Positions 11,975-24,122 of a stretch of 64,000 nt of DNA are shown piece after piece. The translations under genes and the position numbers were made by a program. Within the stretch, counting starts at the first letter, position 1; the number at the start of each line of letters is the position of its first letter. Source of the stretch: Delphinapterus leucas (taxonomy: Eukaryota > Chordata > Mammalia > Artiodactyla > Monodontidae); contig NW_022098072.1 in NCBI RefSeq assembly GCF_002288925.2, positions 21,497,489-21,561,488 of the forward strand, given 5' to 3'. The notes under the pieces are model-generated. The model saw only the letters and a program-made list of their open reading frames with translations, was not told the DNA's origin and did no database searches.

Positions 11975-12150
11975 ACTAATTATTGCATGTCTGCCAGATG
12001 CCATCACTGTTCTGAGCACAGCACATGTATATTCTTTCATTTTCTGCTCAAAATACACTGCAAGGCAGACAGCATTATCCCACTTTATAGATGAGTTAAT
12101 AAAGTCAGAAAGTTTAATTCACATAGTATAACACAGCTAGTGTGAGGATG
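11975..12150 (-). mobile_element. MIR fragment
   Basis: Diverged reverse MIR: CACTGTTCTGAGCACAGCAC, AGCATTATCCCACTTTATAG, ATGAGTTAATAAAGTCAGAA and ACACAGCTAG. Confidence 0.6.
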
Positions 12151-12551
12151 GTGTAAGAAACTCCCAGATAAGGGTATGAAAAAGCACATTGTATGATGGA
12201 GCTGTAAGGAGGGTTTGTATTTGTTCCAACTGAGAAATAAAGTTAGAAAGAGGGTTTGGAACAGGATTGGGAGGGCTTTAAATGCCAGACTGAGGAGTTC
12301 AGATCTTAACAGAGTGACTTGATCAAAACAGAGTTTTAGGAAGATCAGGTGGCCCGAAGGGCCCAGATATGAAGTCTGGTAGGACAATTAGGAGGTCATC
12401 GTAGGAGTGCTGGGTGTGAGGTGAAAAGAATCTGAACCAGGGCAGAGCTGTGGGTATGAGAAGAAAGGTGTAAATCTGCTCTTTCCTGTTCCATATCCCT
12501 AAAATCCTCAGGGCATGTGATGTCTAGGCTGGGGCTTGATTGCTTTAGAGC

Positions 12552-12757
12552 TGCTCCGTCCAGTATGGCAGCTACAAGTCACTTGCAGCTCTATTAAAAT
12601 TAAATAAAATTAAACATTTGATTTCTCAGCCTCACCAACTAAATACATTTCAACTGCTTAATAGCCACATGTGTGGCTAGTGGCTGCTGTATTGGACAGT
12701 GAAGATACAGAACATTTCCATCAGCACAGAGAGTTCTCTGAGAACACTGGTCTAAAT
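12552..12757 (+). mobile_element. hAT-Charlie non-autonomous element fragment
   Basis: Contains ATAGCCACATGTGTGGCTAG, TGGCTGCTGTATTGGACAGT and AGAACATTTCCATCAGCACA, a familiar short hAT (Charlie-type) pattern. Ends are diverged. Confidence 0.75.
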
Positions 12758-13559
12758 GTGCCAGATCCCACAAGGAGGTAACATGCAGCTGTGCTTTGGG
12801 ATGCCCTCTTCTTTCTTTTCCATTCTTATGTTTATAGAGCCTCTTGCCTGGCAGACACTCTGGCCCACTTTCTTCAGAGATCAGCAGCAGAAAAGGGAAG
12901 GATGTCATGTAGAATGGTGTGAAGCTTGGTGTCTTGCCACACCTCTCTCCTGACTTCCACAGTTCTTGGATGGCTGAGAGATTGGCTTTGATTTTGTGTG
13001 GGACAGGGATGGCCTGGGACATGTAATCTTAGTGTGGTGGAGCAAAGGGATGGATGGCAAGATGGATAGAGGGATTTCCTCTGGCAAGATGAAAAGATGA
13101 AAAGAACTTGACAACTGTGTCTGAGCAGTGACAGAGGAACTTCATGGTTTTAACACTTTGTTTATAATTTAATAAGTATCGAGTTGTGATAAGGTATTCA
13201 GTAATTTAAGTCACAGTAGCTCAAAATTGGAACTAACTGATTAGCTCTCTGACACTAAAGAGAGCTTTCTTCCATACTCTCCCTGCCAAATGTCCACTCA
13301 GTCTACTCTTATCTATCGACAAGTGGCTCACTGCCTTCGGTCTTTGTTCTTTTTGGAAAGTCTTACTAATAATGAAATACATCTCCCTGTACCTTCCTCC
13401 TACCAATGGTGCTTCTTTCCCCTGTGGCCACATGGAACAATGACATACTCTCTTCAGTATAAAAGACCGTCACATAATTTAACACAGTTCTCATGTCCCA
13501 TCTTGGTCTTCCTAGTTCCAGATTTGAAAGCCCTATTCTTTCTACTCAACCCAGATCTA

Positions 13560-15250
13560 TAAATGTGTCCTTTCAAGACATGTCATACATATGGAATGAA
13601 TCATAGAGTATGTACTATTTTCTTTGCCTGGCTTCATTTACTCAGTATAATGATTTTGATAGTCATCCATATTGTAGGGGGTATCAATAGTACATTCATT
13701 AAAAGTACTGAATACTACTCCATTATATGAATATACTATTTATTTATTTATTTTTCCAGCTTTATAAAATTGTAAGTTATTTAAAGTGTATGTCATGAAG
13801 ATTTGATACATATACATTGTGAAAGGACTTCTCCCATTTACTTAATGAACACATCCGTCACCTCACATATTTATCTTGTGTGTGTGACAACATTTAAGTT
13901 CTACTCTCTTGCCAAATTTCAATTATACAGTAGTACAGTATTACCAACTATAGTCATCATGTCATACATTAGCTCCTTAGGTCTTATTCATCTTATAGCT
14001 GAACTTTTGTACCATTTTATCAACTTCTCCCCATTTCCCACACCTCCCAGCCATGACAACCACTTTTCTAGTCTGTTTCTATGAGTTTGATTTGGTTTTA
14101 GATTCCACATAACAAGTGATACCATGCAGTATTGGTCTATCTCTGCCTGGCTTATTTAACTTAGCATAATGCCCTCAAGGTCCATCCATGTTGTTGCAAA
14201 CGTCAGGATTTTCTTCTTTCCCATGGCTAAACAACATTCCTGTGTATGTGTGTGTGTGTGTGTGTGTGTATACACACACCACTTCTTTATCCATTCACCT
14301 GTTGGCAGACACAGGTTGTTTCCACACCTTGGCTATTGTGAATAATGCTGCTATGAACATGGGAGGAGAGATATCTCTTTGAGATAATGACTTTGTTTCC
14401 TTTGGATATATATACCCAGAAGTGGGATTCCTGGATCATATGGTAATTCTATTTTTTAATTACTTGTGGAACCTCCATACTGATTTCCACAATGGCTGTA
14501 CTAGTTGACATTCCTACCAACAGTGCACAAGCGCTCCTTTTTCTCCGCATCCTCACCAGCATTTATCTCTTGTCTTTTCGATTTTAGATACCCTAACAGG
14601 TGTGAGAGGTGATATCTCATTGTGGTTTTGATTTGCATTTATCTGATGATTAGTGATGTTGAGCACCTTTTCATGTACCTGTTGTCATTTGTATGCCTTC
14701 TTTGGAAGAATATCTATTCAGTTCATCTGCCATTTTAAAAAATTGGATTTTTTTTGATACTGGGTTGTATGAGTTCTTTATATATTTTGGATTTTAATCC
14801 TTTATCAGATATATGATTTACAAATACTTTTTCCCATTCCCTAGGCTGCCTTTTTATCTTGTTGATGGTTTCTTTTGCTGGGCAGAAAATTTTTTAGTTT
14901 GATGTAGTCCCGCTTATTTAGTTTTGCTTTTGGTGTCAAATCAAAAAAAAAAACCATCATTGCCAAGATTGATGTCAAGAAGCTTATCCCCCTTTCTTAT
15001 AGGAGTTTTAGGGTTTCAGGGCTTGTGTTTCAAGTCTTTGATCCATTTTGAGTAGATTTTTGGGTATGGTGTAAGATAGGTGTTCAGTTTTATTCTTCTG
15101 CAGCAGGCTATACAGTTTTCCCAGCATCATTTATTGAAGAAACTATCTTTTCCCCATTGTACATCCTTGGCTAGTTTGTCATAAATTAACTGACAATATA
15201 TGCATGGGATTATTTCTGTGCTTTCTATTCTGTTAAACTGATTTATGTGT
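13560..15250 (-). mobile_element. Old L1 (L1M-type), 3' UTR and ORF2 end
   Basis: Reverse orientation. From low to high coordinate it has L1 3' UTR pieces, then the ORF2 C-terminus (CACTTCTTTATCCATTCACC, ATGCTGCTATGAACATGG), and further up TTTATTGAAGAAACTATC. It has many substitutions and broken frames. An embedded TG repeat lies at about 14241-14268. Confidence 0.82.
14241..14268. repeat. (TG)n microsatellite
   Basis: Short run of TG dinucleotides inside the old L1. Confidence 0.9.
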
Positions 15251-15939
15251 CTACAGTCTGCTAATTTTTCAGTGAACTAATTTTTCAGTTCGGTTATTGT
15301 ATTCTTCAGCTCTGTGACTTCTGTTTGGTACTTTCTTATATCTTCTATCTCTTGAAAATTTCACTTTGCTTATGCATTGTTCTCCTGACGTTGGTGAGCA
15401 TCCTTATGACTATTAGTTTAAACCCTTTATCAGATAAATCACTTATCTTTGTTTCAGTAAGGTGTGTTTCTGGCATTTTATCTTGTTCCTCCGTTTGGAA
15501 CATATTCCTCTGTTTTTTCATTTTCTTTGACTCTATGTGTTGGTCTCTGCCCATTAGATAAAATAGCCACCTCTCCCTGTCTTGACAGAGTGGTCTTGTG
15601 TGGAAGATGAACACAGCTCAGGCTGGCCCCCGCTCTTGGCCATCTCTTAAGCCTTTGTACTTGTTTAAGCCACTTTATTTGTTTTTAGTGGCTCCCAGTA
15701 GTTGAGGGGGTACCATGACCTATCAGTGTCCCAAATGGGAGGATCACAGTCAGCATAGGCTGATTGGATGCTAGACACTCAAGCAGCAGTTGTTTTAATG
15801 TAGGTAATGTGGGTATTTTCTCATTTGCCCAATGTGTAGGAGTCACTCAGCTAATTTCTGGATTTCTTTCAGAGTGGATTGAGTTCAGGAGGCTCCTATG
15901 TTGCCACCTTGGGCTGGAAGCCAAGGGACCCTATCTGGA

Positions 15940-16110
15940 TATTTACCACATTTTGTTTATCCATTCATCAGTTGATGGACATTGAACTGTTTCTACTTTT
16001 TGGCTATTATGAATAATGCTGTGTGAACTTCCACATACAAATTTTTACATGGACATGTTTTCATTTCTGTTAGATAGGTTCCTAGGAGTGAAATTGCTAG
16101 GTTCTCTATG
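15940..16110 (-). mobile_element. Old L1 fragment
   Basis: TTTATCCATTCATCAGTTGA, TGGCTATTATGAATAATGCT and GGAGTGAAATTGCTAGGTTC are the L1 ORF2 3' region in reverse orientation. Confidence 0.75.
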
Positions 16111-16583
16111 ACACTTTTGAACATTTTATGGAAACTTCTCAGACTACAGTTCAAGAAAAGATGTTGTAAGCTAATACCTGGATTTGTTGTACTACAGGCT
16201 AAAACGGCCTTGATGGATGGTGTCACCATTCCAGGAGCTAGTGAAAAAGTCAATGAAGATTTTAATTCTTTGTGTTTCAAGGTCTGCTCCACTTGCTGCC
16301 TCTTCAACTGTGCTCCAGTGTCTGGTATAAGGATACTTTGGTGCTACCACTATCTTTAATTTTACTTGCCTTGGAGTGAGAAACATTAACATGTAGATAA
16401 TCATACAGCCCTCAAATAATTCTTAACTCTTTAATTATAAATTGTCTTAATATTTGATGAAAATGTTTTCATACTGAATGTGGTATTAAAATCAGAAAAC
16501 TACATTTTTGTAAAGACCACTTTATAAACCAGATAAATGCTGAACACATTTACTCTCATGCTTTTTTTTTAACAGATACATAC

Positions 16584-16803
16584 CTTGATTTTTGCTTTCA
16601 TTTCTTTGATGAGTTTTTTCCTTTCTAATTTCTTCTTTTGTTTCACTTTCCACTTTCCAATTTGGGTAGGAAGGAGGCGATCAGAAACATCTTGATAATC
16701 AACTTGTATAAAAACAGCAGCATCTGGGAAAAACCCATATTCCCCCAGAAACTGGACCTCGTCAGGATATTGTGGGAAACCATCTAATACAAAACCTGTG
16801 GAA
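16584..16803 (-). CDS. AK9: AK9 exon: kinase domain 3 core (DGFP motif and LID)
   Basis: 220 nt, entered with one base completing a codon (CG|T) and left in phase 0 through donor GTATGT. It encodes STGFVLDGFPQYPDEVQFLG, FFPDAAVFIQVDYQDV, and then a lysine-rich LID-like tail KQKKKLERKKLIKEMKAK. The adenylate kinase signature is DGFPR in the family, but here it reads DGFPQ (codon CAA). The arginine normally contacts nucleotide phosphates, so activity of this domain may be altered. The frame is otherwise intact. Confidence 0.96.
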
Positions 16804-18639
16804 CTAGGTGGAAATTTCATAACTTACTTTATTGGCTTAAAATATTATAACTATTGATTTAAAAATGAAAAAAGTACTGATAACTTTCAACTTTACATAA
16901 GACACCCAATGAATAACCAGTTTCCTATAGTACCTTTTAATTTTTTAATATTTCTACATGCTGTTTCTTCTCCCAAATGTACTGAGTTGGATTAAAATGA
17001 TAATATTTTATACTTATATTTATAGTATAAAAGTACTGTCAATCAGTTTATAGACAATTACTATTAATTAGAAGCCTACTAAAAGTTGTGAGAAGATCAC
17101 GGGGAAAGAGAAAATAAGTTCTCTGCTTGGGACAAGTGACCAGCCTAATGAATGTGTCACCGTTTACATAAAGAGTTTACTTGGCTGCCCTCTACCCTTT
17201 TATTGAGAATCCTTACCCTTTAGTCATTTTTCTTCTAATGATGTTTCTTTTCATGGGAAAGTTCATAACCCTCTTCCCTGGCTCCCTTTGTAACCAGCGA
17301 CAATTATTAATGTTGTCTTGGCTCATGTGTAAGATGATCGTATTCAGACAGGATCATCAAACTTGCTCAAGTATGATGAAACTTTAAGAATCATGAAAAT
17401 AACTTGGAATGTTAACACATTTTCATTAGGGAGTATTTATAAAAACAATCAGGCTTGGTGAACCTGGCTTGGTTTAGTTGAGAGGTTTAATATTGGTCCC
17501 TTTTTGAATGAAAGTTTATCTCGTTTATCTAAGATTTGGTTTAACTATTTATATTTAAATATACGTTCTCTTCTTCAAAGGAATAGGACTTTCATGAACA
17601 TTTGACAGTTTCAGCTCTTAACTATCACTTAGAAATGTTGTTTTCTTTCTAATTAAGTGGGCAAATTTACATATATTGGCCATAAGATATGTGTTTTCTT
17701 TAGAGGTGCCTTCAGCAAAGTCTCTTCTGTTCTAGCTGTTACTTCTTTGTCAATTACATCTAAATCTTTTACCCCTACACCCAAACTTTCTTCTGAGTTT
17801 TGATTTAGAATTTTCAACAAGCTGCAAGAATTTTCAACAAACAAGTTTCTCCATCTGAATGCCCTTCAGGAATTATATATGCATCATACTGTCAAAAAAT
17901 CACGCTCACTGTTACCCTTCCACACAGCTCTTCCTCTGACTCACTAGTATCCAGGTGTCAAACTTCAGAGACATCCTTCAACTCCCTCTTGCTTCTCACA
18001 TACAAAACCGAAGTAATGTAACTAATGTAATTAGTTACATTAGGTCTCTAGGACAGATGCCTTTTTAAAACATGTTTTTTCCTGATTATAAAAGCAATAA
18101 ATCTCACTACAGAAAAATCAGAAATAAAGTGATGAAAAAAGGACAAAATTATCTGCAACCTCATATCCAAGAGGTTACTGACATTTTGTTTTGTTTCTTT
18201 CTAGTTGGTTCTTCATTTGTTCAACTTTCTATCTTATTATAAATAACTTTGTATCCTTTTTTAACATAACCGTTGTATAATAAAATTTCTTATGCTATTA
18301 CAGTCTTCATTGTAATAAGTTTTAATGTAGTGCTAATATTCAGCTATTTTATTTAGGCTATTACAATTTCATTTTTACTTTTCTTCAATCCATACGCTTT
18401 TCTCTTGTTTTTGTTTTTAAATGTATGTGAGGTCAGGAGCTAAGTTAATGAAGAAAAACCCATGACTATGTTGCTGCCAGCAACATGCCTAAGTTTACTA
18501 CGACTATTGATCTAATTTAGGGAACAAGAAATTAAAATTAAAGTGACTAATAATCCCACTACTTGGTTAGGCCAGGGACTAAGTGAAAGAGAGTGACCAG
18601 AGGAGGACTGGGACCTGCCAGTTATTTGAATTCTCTAAT

Positions 18640-18790
18640 GATATAGTTTTCTTATCTCCAGAATGAGAAAATAAACTTTCTGTCCCAGAGGGAAGCTGTA
18701 AGGATTAAGGAAATTAATATGAATAAAATATAGGAGAACAGTATCTGGCACACAGTAAGTTCCATATAAGTGTTTGCTATTATCAGTACT
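18640..18790 (+). mobile_element. MIR fragment
   Basis: Shows TTTTCTTATCTCCAGAATGA, GAAGCTGTAAGGATTAAGGA and TCTGGCACACAGTAAGTTCC in MIR order. Confidence 0.7.
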
Positions 18791-18959
18791 GTAAGTATCA
18801 TTTCACTTTCTTCTGGTGGATACCGAGGTAAGAGATTCTGGTTAGGAAATCGAGGTGAGGCCTTAAACTCTGGTGGCCTGGAATTCTTAGTTTGTCCTGT
18901 ATGGCGTCAGGCTTGTTCCTGGCTGTTGGTAAAGGGATGAGACTATGGACAGCTATTTA

Positions 18960-19440
18960 GTGGTGTGAACAACCACTGCAACAAAAACAAAGAGCGTTGC
19001 TCATCAACCAGTTATACAGGGGTTAAGTCACAACCCACTGCAGTCACCTACCGACAGCGTACCCTGAAAAGAATTCAGGATGAAAAAACAGGATGAGGCA
19101 CTTTGTCCTTTGGATAAACAGGCCCCTAGATAGTTAAATGCATATCTCAGGAAGAATTTCAATGACCCCAGATTCTTGCATTTTCCCATACATAGAAAAG
19201 CACTAAAATCATTAACTTGGGATATCTGTTCTTCGTGATTAGCAGCAATCTTTTACCAAGATATATGCTTAACTACATGTATATCCTAGCCAAGAAATTC
19301 ATACATGTGTACTGGCTCCTCCCCTACCTCTTTGGAACAGGTCTTCAGAGCTATCTCCCAGGCTATATTCCTCAGTAAGACCCTGAATAAAATTTAAACT
19401 CACAACCCTCAGGTTGTGCGTTATTCTTTGAGTTGACAGT
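18960..19440 (+). mobile_element. ERV LTR (solo), with polyadenylation region
   Basis: LTR-like end: CCCTGAATAAAATTTAAACT (polyadenylation signal), CACAACCCTCAGGTTGTGCG and TTTGAGTTGACA. The start is uncertain. Shares several blocks with 7440-7660. No internal retroviral genes are visible nearby. Confidence 0.65.
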
Positions 19441-19499
19441 GGAATTAACTAATTGTTAAAAGACTACAAGGCAAAGAGTCTGGTAGGTCATGAGTGTAC

Positions 19500-20060
19500 A
19501 CAGGTTTAGAATATGGATCCTTAATCACAACTACACATTATAATCCCCTGGGGAGCTCCAATGCCCAGGCCCCAACCTCACACCTCTAAAGATTTTGGTT
19601 CAATTATTTTGGGGTGGGGTCCCTGGCATCAGTATTTTTAAAATAATCCTCTAGATGTTTTTTTTAAATTTATTTATTTAGTTAGTTACTTTTGGCTGCA
19701 TTGGGTCTTCATTGCTGCATGCCAGCTTTCTCCAGTTGCGGCAAGCAAGGGCTACTCTTTGTTGTGGTGCGCGGGCTTCTCATTGCGGTGGCTTCTCTTG
19801 TTGTGGAGCACGGGCTCTAGGCGCACAGGCTTCAGTAGCTGTAGTTTGTGGCCTCTAGAGCACAGGCTCAATAGTTGTGGCGCACGGGCTTAGTTGCTCC
19901 GTGGCTGTGGGATCTTCCTGGACCAGAGCTCCTGGACCAGTGTCCCCTGCATTGGCAGGCGGATTCTTAACTACTGCGCCACCAGGGAAGTCCCTGAATA
20001 ATCCCCTAGATGTTTTTAATGTGTGGAATCACTAGTTTACATGAGAGTAAAGGAGAAAAT
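19500..20060 (+). mobile_element. MER5A-like hAT element interrupted by a SINE
   Basis: Pieces ATAATCCCCTGGGGAGCTCC, AATGCCCAGGCCCCAACCTC, TTGGGGTGGGGTCCCTGGCA and, after the SINE, TTTTTAATGTGTGGAATCAC follow the MER5A order. The CHR SINE at 19663-19996 splits it. Confidence 0.65.
19663..19996 (-). mobile_element. CHR-type SINE, full length
   Basis: Reverse orientation, about 334 bp. The tRNA-derived head is at the high end (ACCAGGGAAGTCCCT). A 21-bp target-site duplication with one mismatch lies at 19642-19662 and 19997-20017 (AATAATCC then CTAGATG). Confidence 0.93.
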
Positions 20061-20152
20061 TCTTAAATTTATGTTGGATTACGTTTTTAACTTTTAAGAA
20101 TAAATCAAATAAAAGTCAATAAATGTATAAAAGCCTGTATAAATTAAGATAC

Positions 20153-20277
20153 CGTATCGGTTCCTTAAACCACCACTCAGAGAGAATTGCTTCAAGGATT
20201 TCGGGAGGCAATGGCTCATTTTCTGTTAGATTTAATCTGATTGCTTCTTCTTCTTCTGTAAGCTGTACTTCCTGAGG
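20153..20277 (-). CDS. AK9: AK9 exon: kinase domain 3, NMP-binding region
   Basis: 125 nt, entered in phase 0 after acceptor TTTGTTTGTAG and left in phase 2 through donor GTATCT. It encodes PQEVQLTEEEEAIRLN, NEPLPPEILEAILSEWWF and KEPIR. It sits between the P-loop exon and the DGFP exon, as expected for the nucleoside-monophosphate-binding arm of the third kinase domain. A short CHR SINE lies about 95 bp upstream. The reading frame is intact. Confidence 0.95.
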
Positions 20278-20388
20278 CTACAAACAAAAATCAGAAAACA
20301 AAACAAAAATTTTAAACTGTATATTAATAAATAATACTATGTTACATAGTTGATTAGGATAAGAACTGTTTTTCTCAGGTCAGTTTTT

Positions 20389-20579
20389 TCAAAAATATTT
20401 ATGTATTTATTTATTTTGGCTGTGCTGGGTCTTAGTTGCAGTACACGGGATCTTCGTTGCAGCATGAGGACTCTTAGTTGCAGCACGCATGCAGGATCTA
20501 GTTCCCTGACCAGGGATCGCACCTGGGCCCCCTGCACTGGGAGCACGGTGTCTTAACCACTGGACCACCAGGGAAGTCC
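20389..20579 (-). mobile_element. CHR-family SINE, short form
   Basis: Reverse orientation. The tRNA-derived head is at the high end (GGACCACCAGGGAAGTCC) and an A/T tail at the low end. Flanking copies of CTCAGGTCA at 20374 and 20580 are the target-site duplication. Confidence 0.9.
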
Positions 20580-21369
20580 CTCAGGTCATTTTTTATACTG
20601 TTGCTCATAAACATTTAAAAATCTGAGCTCTTTTCTTTAAACCAATATTTAATATGGTTTTAAATATTAAATGATAATTACTATTGCTAAGAGGAGTTAC
20701 TAGCAATTAGCATGACTGATTTTCATACATGGTCTCAGGATACCTGTCTCATTATTTTTACTAAAACCTTGTTCAGTCTATATCACACACCTATAAAGCT
20801 TAACTGATTTTTGTCGTCTATCTTATAATTATTCAACCTAGATCCTGATTAAAGGATGGGCCAGGCAGGCAGGCAGTCATCTGGAGTATAATCTGTACCT
20901 GCATCCATTTATAGGAAATCATTTGAGAAGAAAAGGGTCCAGCTATATCAGAAATGGTTAAAAAGTGAGTTAGAATTAAGAACTTTCTCTTTACACCTCC
21001 AGATAGAAAACACCTAAGAGATATATACAAATTTTCTTATGAGGCATCATTAGAAATTAATATTTTGAGATCTCCACTGGCGCTGGGACAGATTTTTTAT
21101 GACATTAAATAGAAAACGGAGAACACAATAATGGAAAACCTTACAGTCTAGGTCAGACATATCAAATAGCATAGTCCCAAATAAATGCTATATAACACTC
21201 TTGTCAGGAAAAGCTTTTCTGTTTTTTATTGGAGTCATGTAAAACTCAGTATTTTATATTCTAGATGAGCAGTAAGATCTGTATTTAACATATGGGGAGG
21301 ATGATTCCTAAATGATTTTTATGGGCTATTTTTTTCTTCTTAGAAACTTTATAGAGTTTGTTTCTTTTT

Positions 21370-21447
21370 TTTTAACATCTTTATTGGAGTATAATTGCTT
21401 TACAATGGTATGTTAGTTTCTGCTGTATAACAAAGTGAATCAGCTTA
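21370..21447 (-). mobile_element. Extremely short L1 3' tail
   Basis: TTTTTTTTTAACATCTTTAT, TGGAGTATAATTGCTTTACA and AACAAAGTGAATCAGCTTAT match the 3' end of the L1s at 49557 and 61522. The copy is truncated to about 75 bp. It lies about 68 bp downstream of the exon 21515-21775 donor. Confidence 0.85.
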
Positions 21448-21514
21448 TATTCTTCTCCCCCAAAGTAACACCAGTAAGCACAGTTATCTGCAAGGAGAGT
21501 ATTAATATTCCTAC

Positions 21515-21775
21515 CAGCTTCTTTGTATTTTCTTCCTCAATTGTAACATTGGCCTGAATTGCAAGCTCTTCAAGTTCTTGTTTTGCAAATTGTTCATCCT
21601 CAGAATTGTCCTCAAACTTAGGTCCAACTTTCTTCTCAGTTTTAAGCATTAATTTTTCTTGAAGAAATTCTTCAAACTGGATATGAAAAATGCCCAATTC
21701 TTCTGCCAACTGTCTTCCACATACAGTTTTGCCAGAGCCATGGGGGCCCAAAAGGCATATTCTTAATGGAGGAGC
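21515..21775 (-). CDS. AK9: AK9 exon: P-loop of kinase domain 3
   Basis: 261 nt (87 codons), phase 0 at both ends, with acceptor CCTGTGGCAG and donor GTAGGA. It encodes APPLRICLLGPHGSGKTV, GRQLAEELGIFHIQFEEF, and then a charged helical stretch ending VTIEEENTKKL. GPHGSGKT is a clean Walker A P-loop (GxxGxGKT). Upstream lies the YHS-like exon and downstream the NMP-binding exon, so the three exons 16584-21775 make up the kinase domain 3 core. Confidence 0.97.
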
Positions 21776-22101
21776 CTGCCACAGGGGGTGGGTCAGGGGG
21801 TTGTAGGACAGAAGGAGAGTGAAGAAAAGGAAGCTTTGAGAATTTAGAAAACGTAAGGCTTATTACTAACTGCCCTCCCTAAGACTGAATTATCACTTCA
21901 CAAACTCAAGGATGTTTCAGCATTAGGATACCAATTAACATGATTCATTGCATCAACCATGGTCCTCAGGGATCATCAACAACCATAGAGAATCTTGATA
22001 TCAAGTGCCGAAAGGCATTTAATAAAATTAAATTAATTTTGTTCCTTTAAAAAAGTTTTAATTAAGGAAGAATGGAAAGGCACTTTCTTAGCATGATAAA
22101 A

Positions 22102-22121
22102 ACAACAACAACAACAACAAA
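22102..22121. repeat. (AAC)n short repeat
   Basis: Run of AAC triplets, about seven copies. Confidence 0.85.
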
Positions 22122-23257
22122 ACCTCTCTACCAGACAAAAAGTCCTTTGATACTGGAACACTAGGGGTCCCTTCATTAACTCCTGTAATCTCTGTATTGG
22201 AGATAGGGAAGCCCCAAAACCAGAGAACCCACAGAGATCCAGATGTATGGATTGTCCATTGATGCTCAAATTGTCGAGAACAACGGTGAGAGTTGGGATG
22301 GAGGAGCAGGGAAATCTTTTGTGAATGTGGGGAAATGACCATGATATTGGTAGGTGACGGCAAGGAGGAGTGGGAGATGGTGATATATCTGGATGGAATA
22401 AGCCTCCAAGGGGCTGGCAGTAACGGACTTCGAGTAGCAGAGGGAAGCAAGGAGCACAGTCTCATCACCTTCTGTCCTTGTGAAGGAAAGGTTCAGAGAA
22501 GAGTTTAAAGGTGCAAGTATACCACAGAAATACAGGGGAAAGACGAGTCAGGTATCTTGAGGAATAGGGAAATTTAAAAAAAAGAAAGAAACTTAAGAGA
22601 TTTAAGAAGATAGCAAGTCCACAAAAGAATATCTGAAAACAGAAATATCAGAGAAAAGAAAGAGATCTTAGAGATTAAAAATGTGACTGCTGAAGTAAAA
22701 AGTTCAGTAGTACTGTGAAATTCTAAGATTCCCTAGCATGAAAAACACATGACTTCAGATTAAACATGTACCATGTGTCCAGTGCAATGAATAAAAAAGA
22801 TTCTGGACAATTTTAAGAACACAAGATAATGAAAAGAAGCTCTTAAAAGCTTTCAAATATTTAAAAAATGAAGCTGACTTACAAAGAAATTAAAATCAGC
22901 CTAGTGACACTGGATGCTACCTCACAATAAAGCAATACCTTTAATATTCTAAAAAGGAATGATTTTCAACCTAAACTCTATGTCTATACTAATTGTTAAA
23001 CATATGAGAACCAAATGATGACATTTTCAGATATGAAGAAAGTTAGTTGAAAATGTGTTTCAGCAAAACAAGGGTTTGAAAAACCCACAAAAGCAAGAGG
23101 AAGACATGATGTAAATATCTGTTGACTTTGCCACCCAGCATTTATTCACTCTTCTTCTGTTAACCACATCTGGATTCCCCCCAGGAGACCACCCTTCATC
23201 CCTCTCAGTTTATGTGCTTCCAGTGGAACTGATTCCATTGTTAAAGAATTGGGCATG

Positions 23258-24122
23258 ACATTAAAAGATGCTCAACATCACTAATCATCAAGGAAATGCA
23301 AATCAAGACCACAGTGAGATATCACCTCACACTTGTCAGAATGGCTATTGCCAAAAAGACAGGAAACAAGTGTTGGCAAGGATGTGCACTGTTGGTGGGA
23401 ATGTAAATTGGTGTAGCCACTATGGAAAACAGCATGGAGGTTCCTCAAAAAACTAAAAATAGAACTTTCTTGTGATTCAGCAAATCCACTTCTGGGTATT
23501 TATACGAAGGAAATGAAAACACTAATTAGAAAATATATATGTACCACTATGCATTTCTTTGCAGCGTTTATTTGCAATAAACAAGATATGGAAGCAACCT
23601 AAGTGTCCATCGATAGATGAATGGTTAAAAAAGATGTGGTACACACATGCACACATAATGGAATATTACTCAGCCATAAAAAAGAATGAAATCCTGCCAT
23701 TTGTGACAACACTGCTGGACATAGATGGTATTATGCTAAGTGAAATAAGTCAGGCAGAGACAGACAAATGCTGTATGATTTCACTTATATGTGGAATCTA
23801 AAAATCAAAACAAACAAACATAACAAAACAGAAACAGACTCATAGACATACAGAACAAACTGGTGGTTGCCAGAGGGGAAGGTGGGTAGGGAGATGGGCA
23901 AAACAGGTGAAGGGGATTAAAAGGTACAAACTTTCAGCTATAAAATAAATATGTCCAGGTTGGCTGTACAGCATAGGGAATATAGTAAACAATATTGTAA
24001 TAACTTTATATGGTAACAGATGGTTACTAGACTTAACTTGATGATCATTTCACAATATACGTAAATGTAAAACCACTATGTTGTACACCTGAAACTGATA
24101 TAATATTGTATGTCAATAAAAA
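23258..24122 (+). mobile_element. L1 3' end, 5'-truncated
   Basis: Starts in L1 ORF2 (GATGCTCAACATCACTAATC, ATGCAAATCAAGACCACAGT), passes ATGGTTAAAAAAGATGTGGT, and ends TGTATGTCAATAAAAAAAG. Flanking near-copies AAGAATTGGGCATG (23244-23257) and AAGAACTGGTCATG (24123-24136) are a diverged target-site duplication. It is antisense to AK9. Confidence 0.88.

Larger units (their letters stand above)
10614..16583 (-). other. AK9 intron with SINE, MIR, hAT and L1
   Basis: 6.0 kb intron holding a CHR SINE (10668-10973), a MIR (11975-12150), a hAT-Charlie piece (12552-12757) and old L1 (13560-15250 and 15940-16110). Positions 15250-15930 read like repeat-derived sequence that I cannot name. Positions 16120-16560 and 13000-13550 show nothing recognisable. 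Confidence 0.7.
16804..20152 (-). other. AK9 intron with MIR, LTR, MER5A and CHR SINE
   Basis: 3.3 kb intron. It holds a MIR (18640-18790), an ERV LTR (about 18960-19440), a MER5A-like hAT (19500-20060) and a nested CHR SINE (19663-19996). A possible L2 piece is at 17900-18010. Positions 18060-18400 resemble an old unclassified repeat. Positions 16900-17890 show nothing recognisable. Confidence 0.7.
20278..21514 (-). other. AK9 intron with short CHR SINE and L1 tail
   Basis: 1.2 kb intron. It holds a short CHR SINE (20389-20579) and an L1 3' tail of about 75 bp (21370-21447) close to the donor. Between them, 20600-21360 shows nothing recognisable. Confidence 0.75.

Noticed and set aside
12639..13022. 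Minus-strand open frame of 127 codons
   Set aside because: It starts in a hAT-Charlie fragment, has no AK9 phase or matching splice sites, and reads like random sequence.
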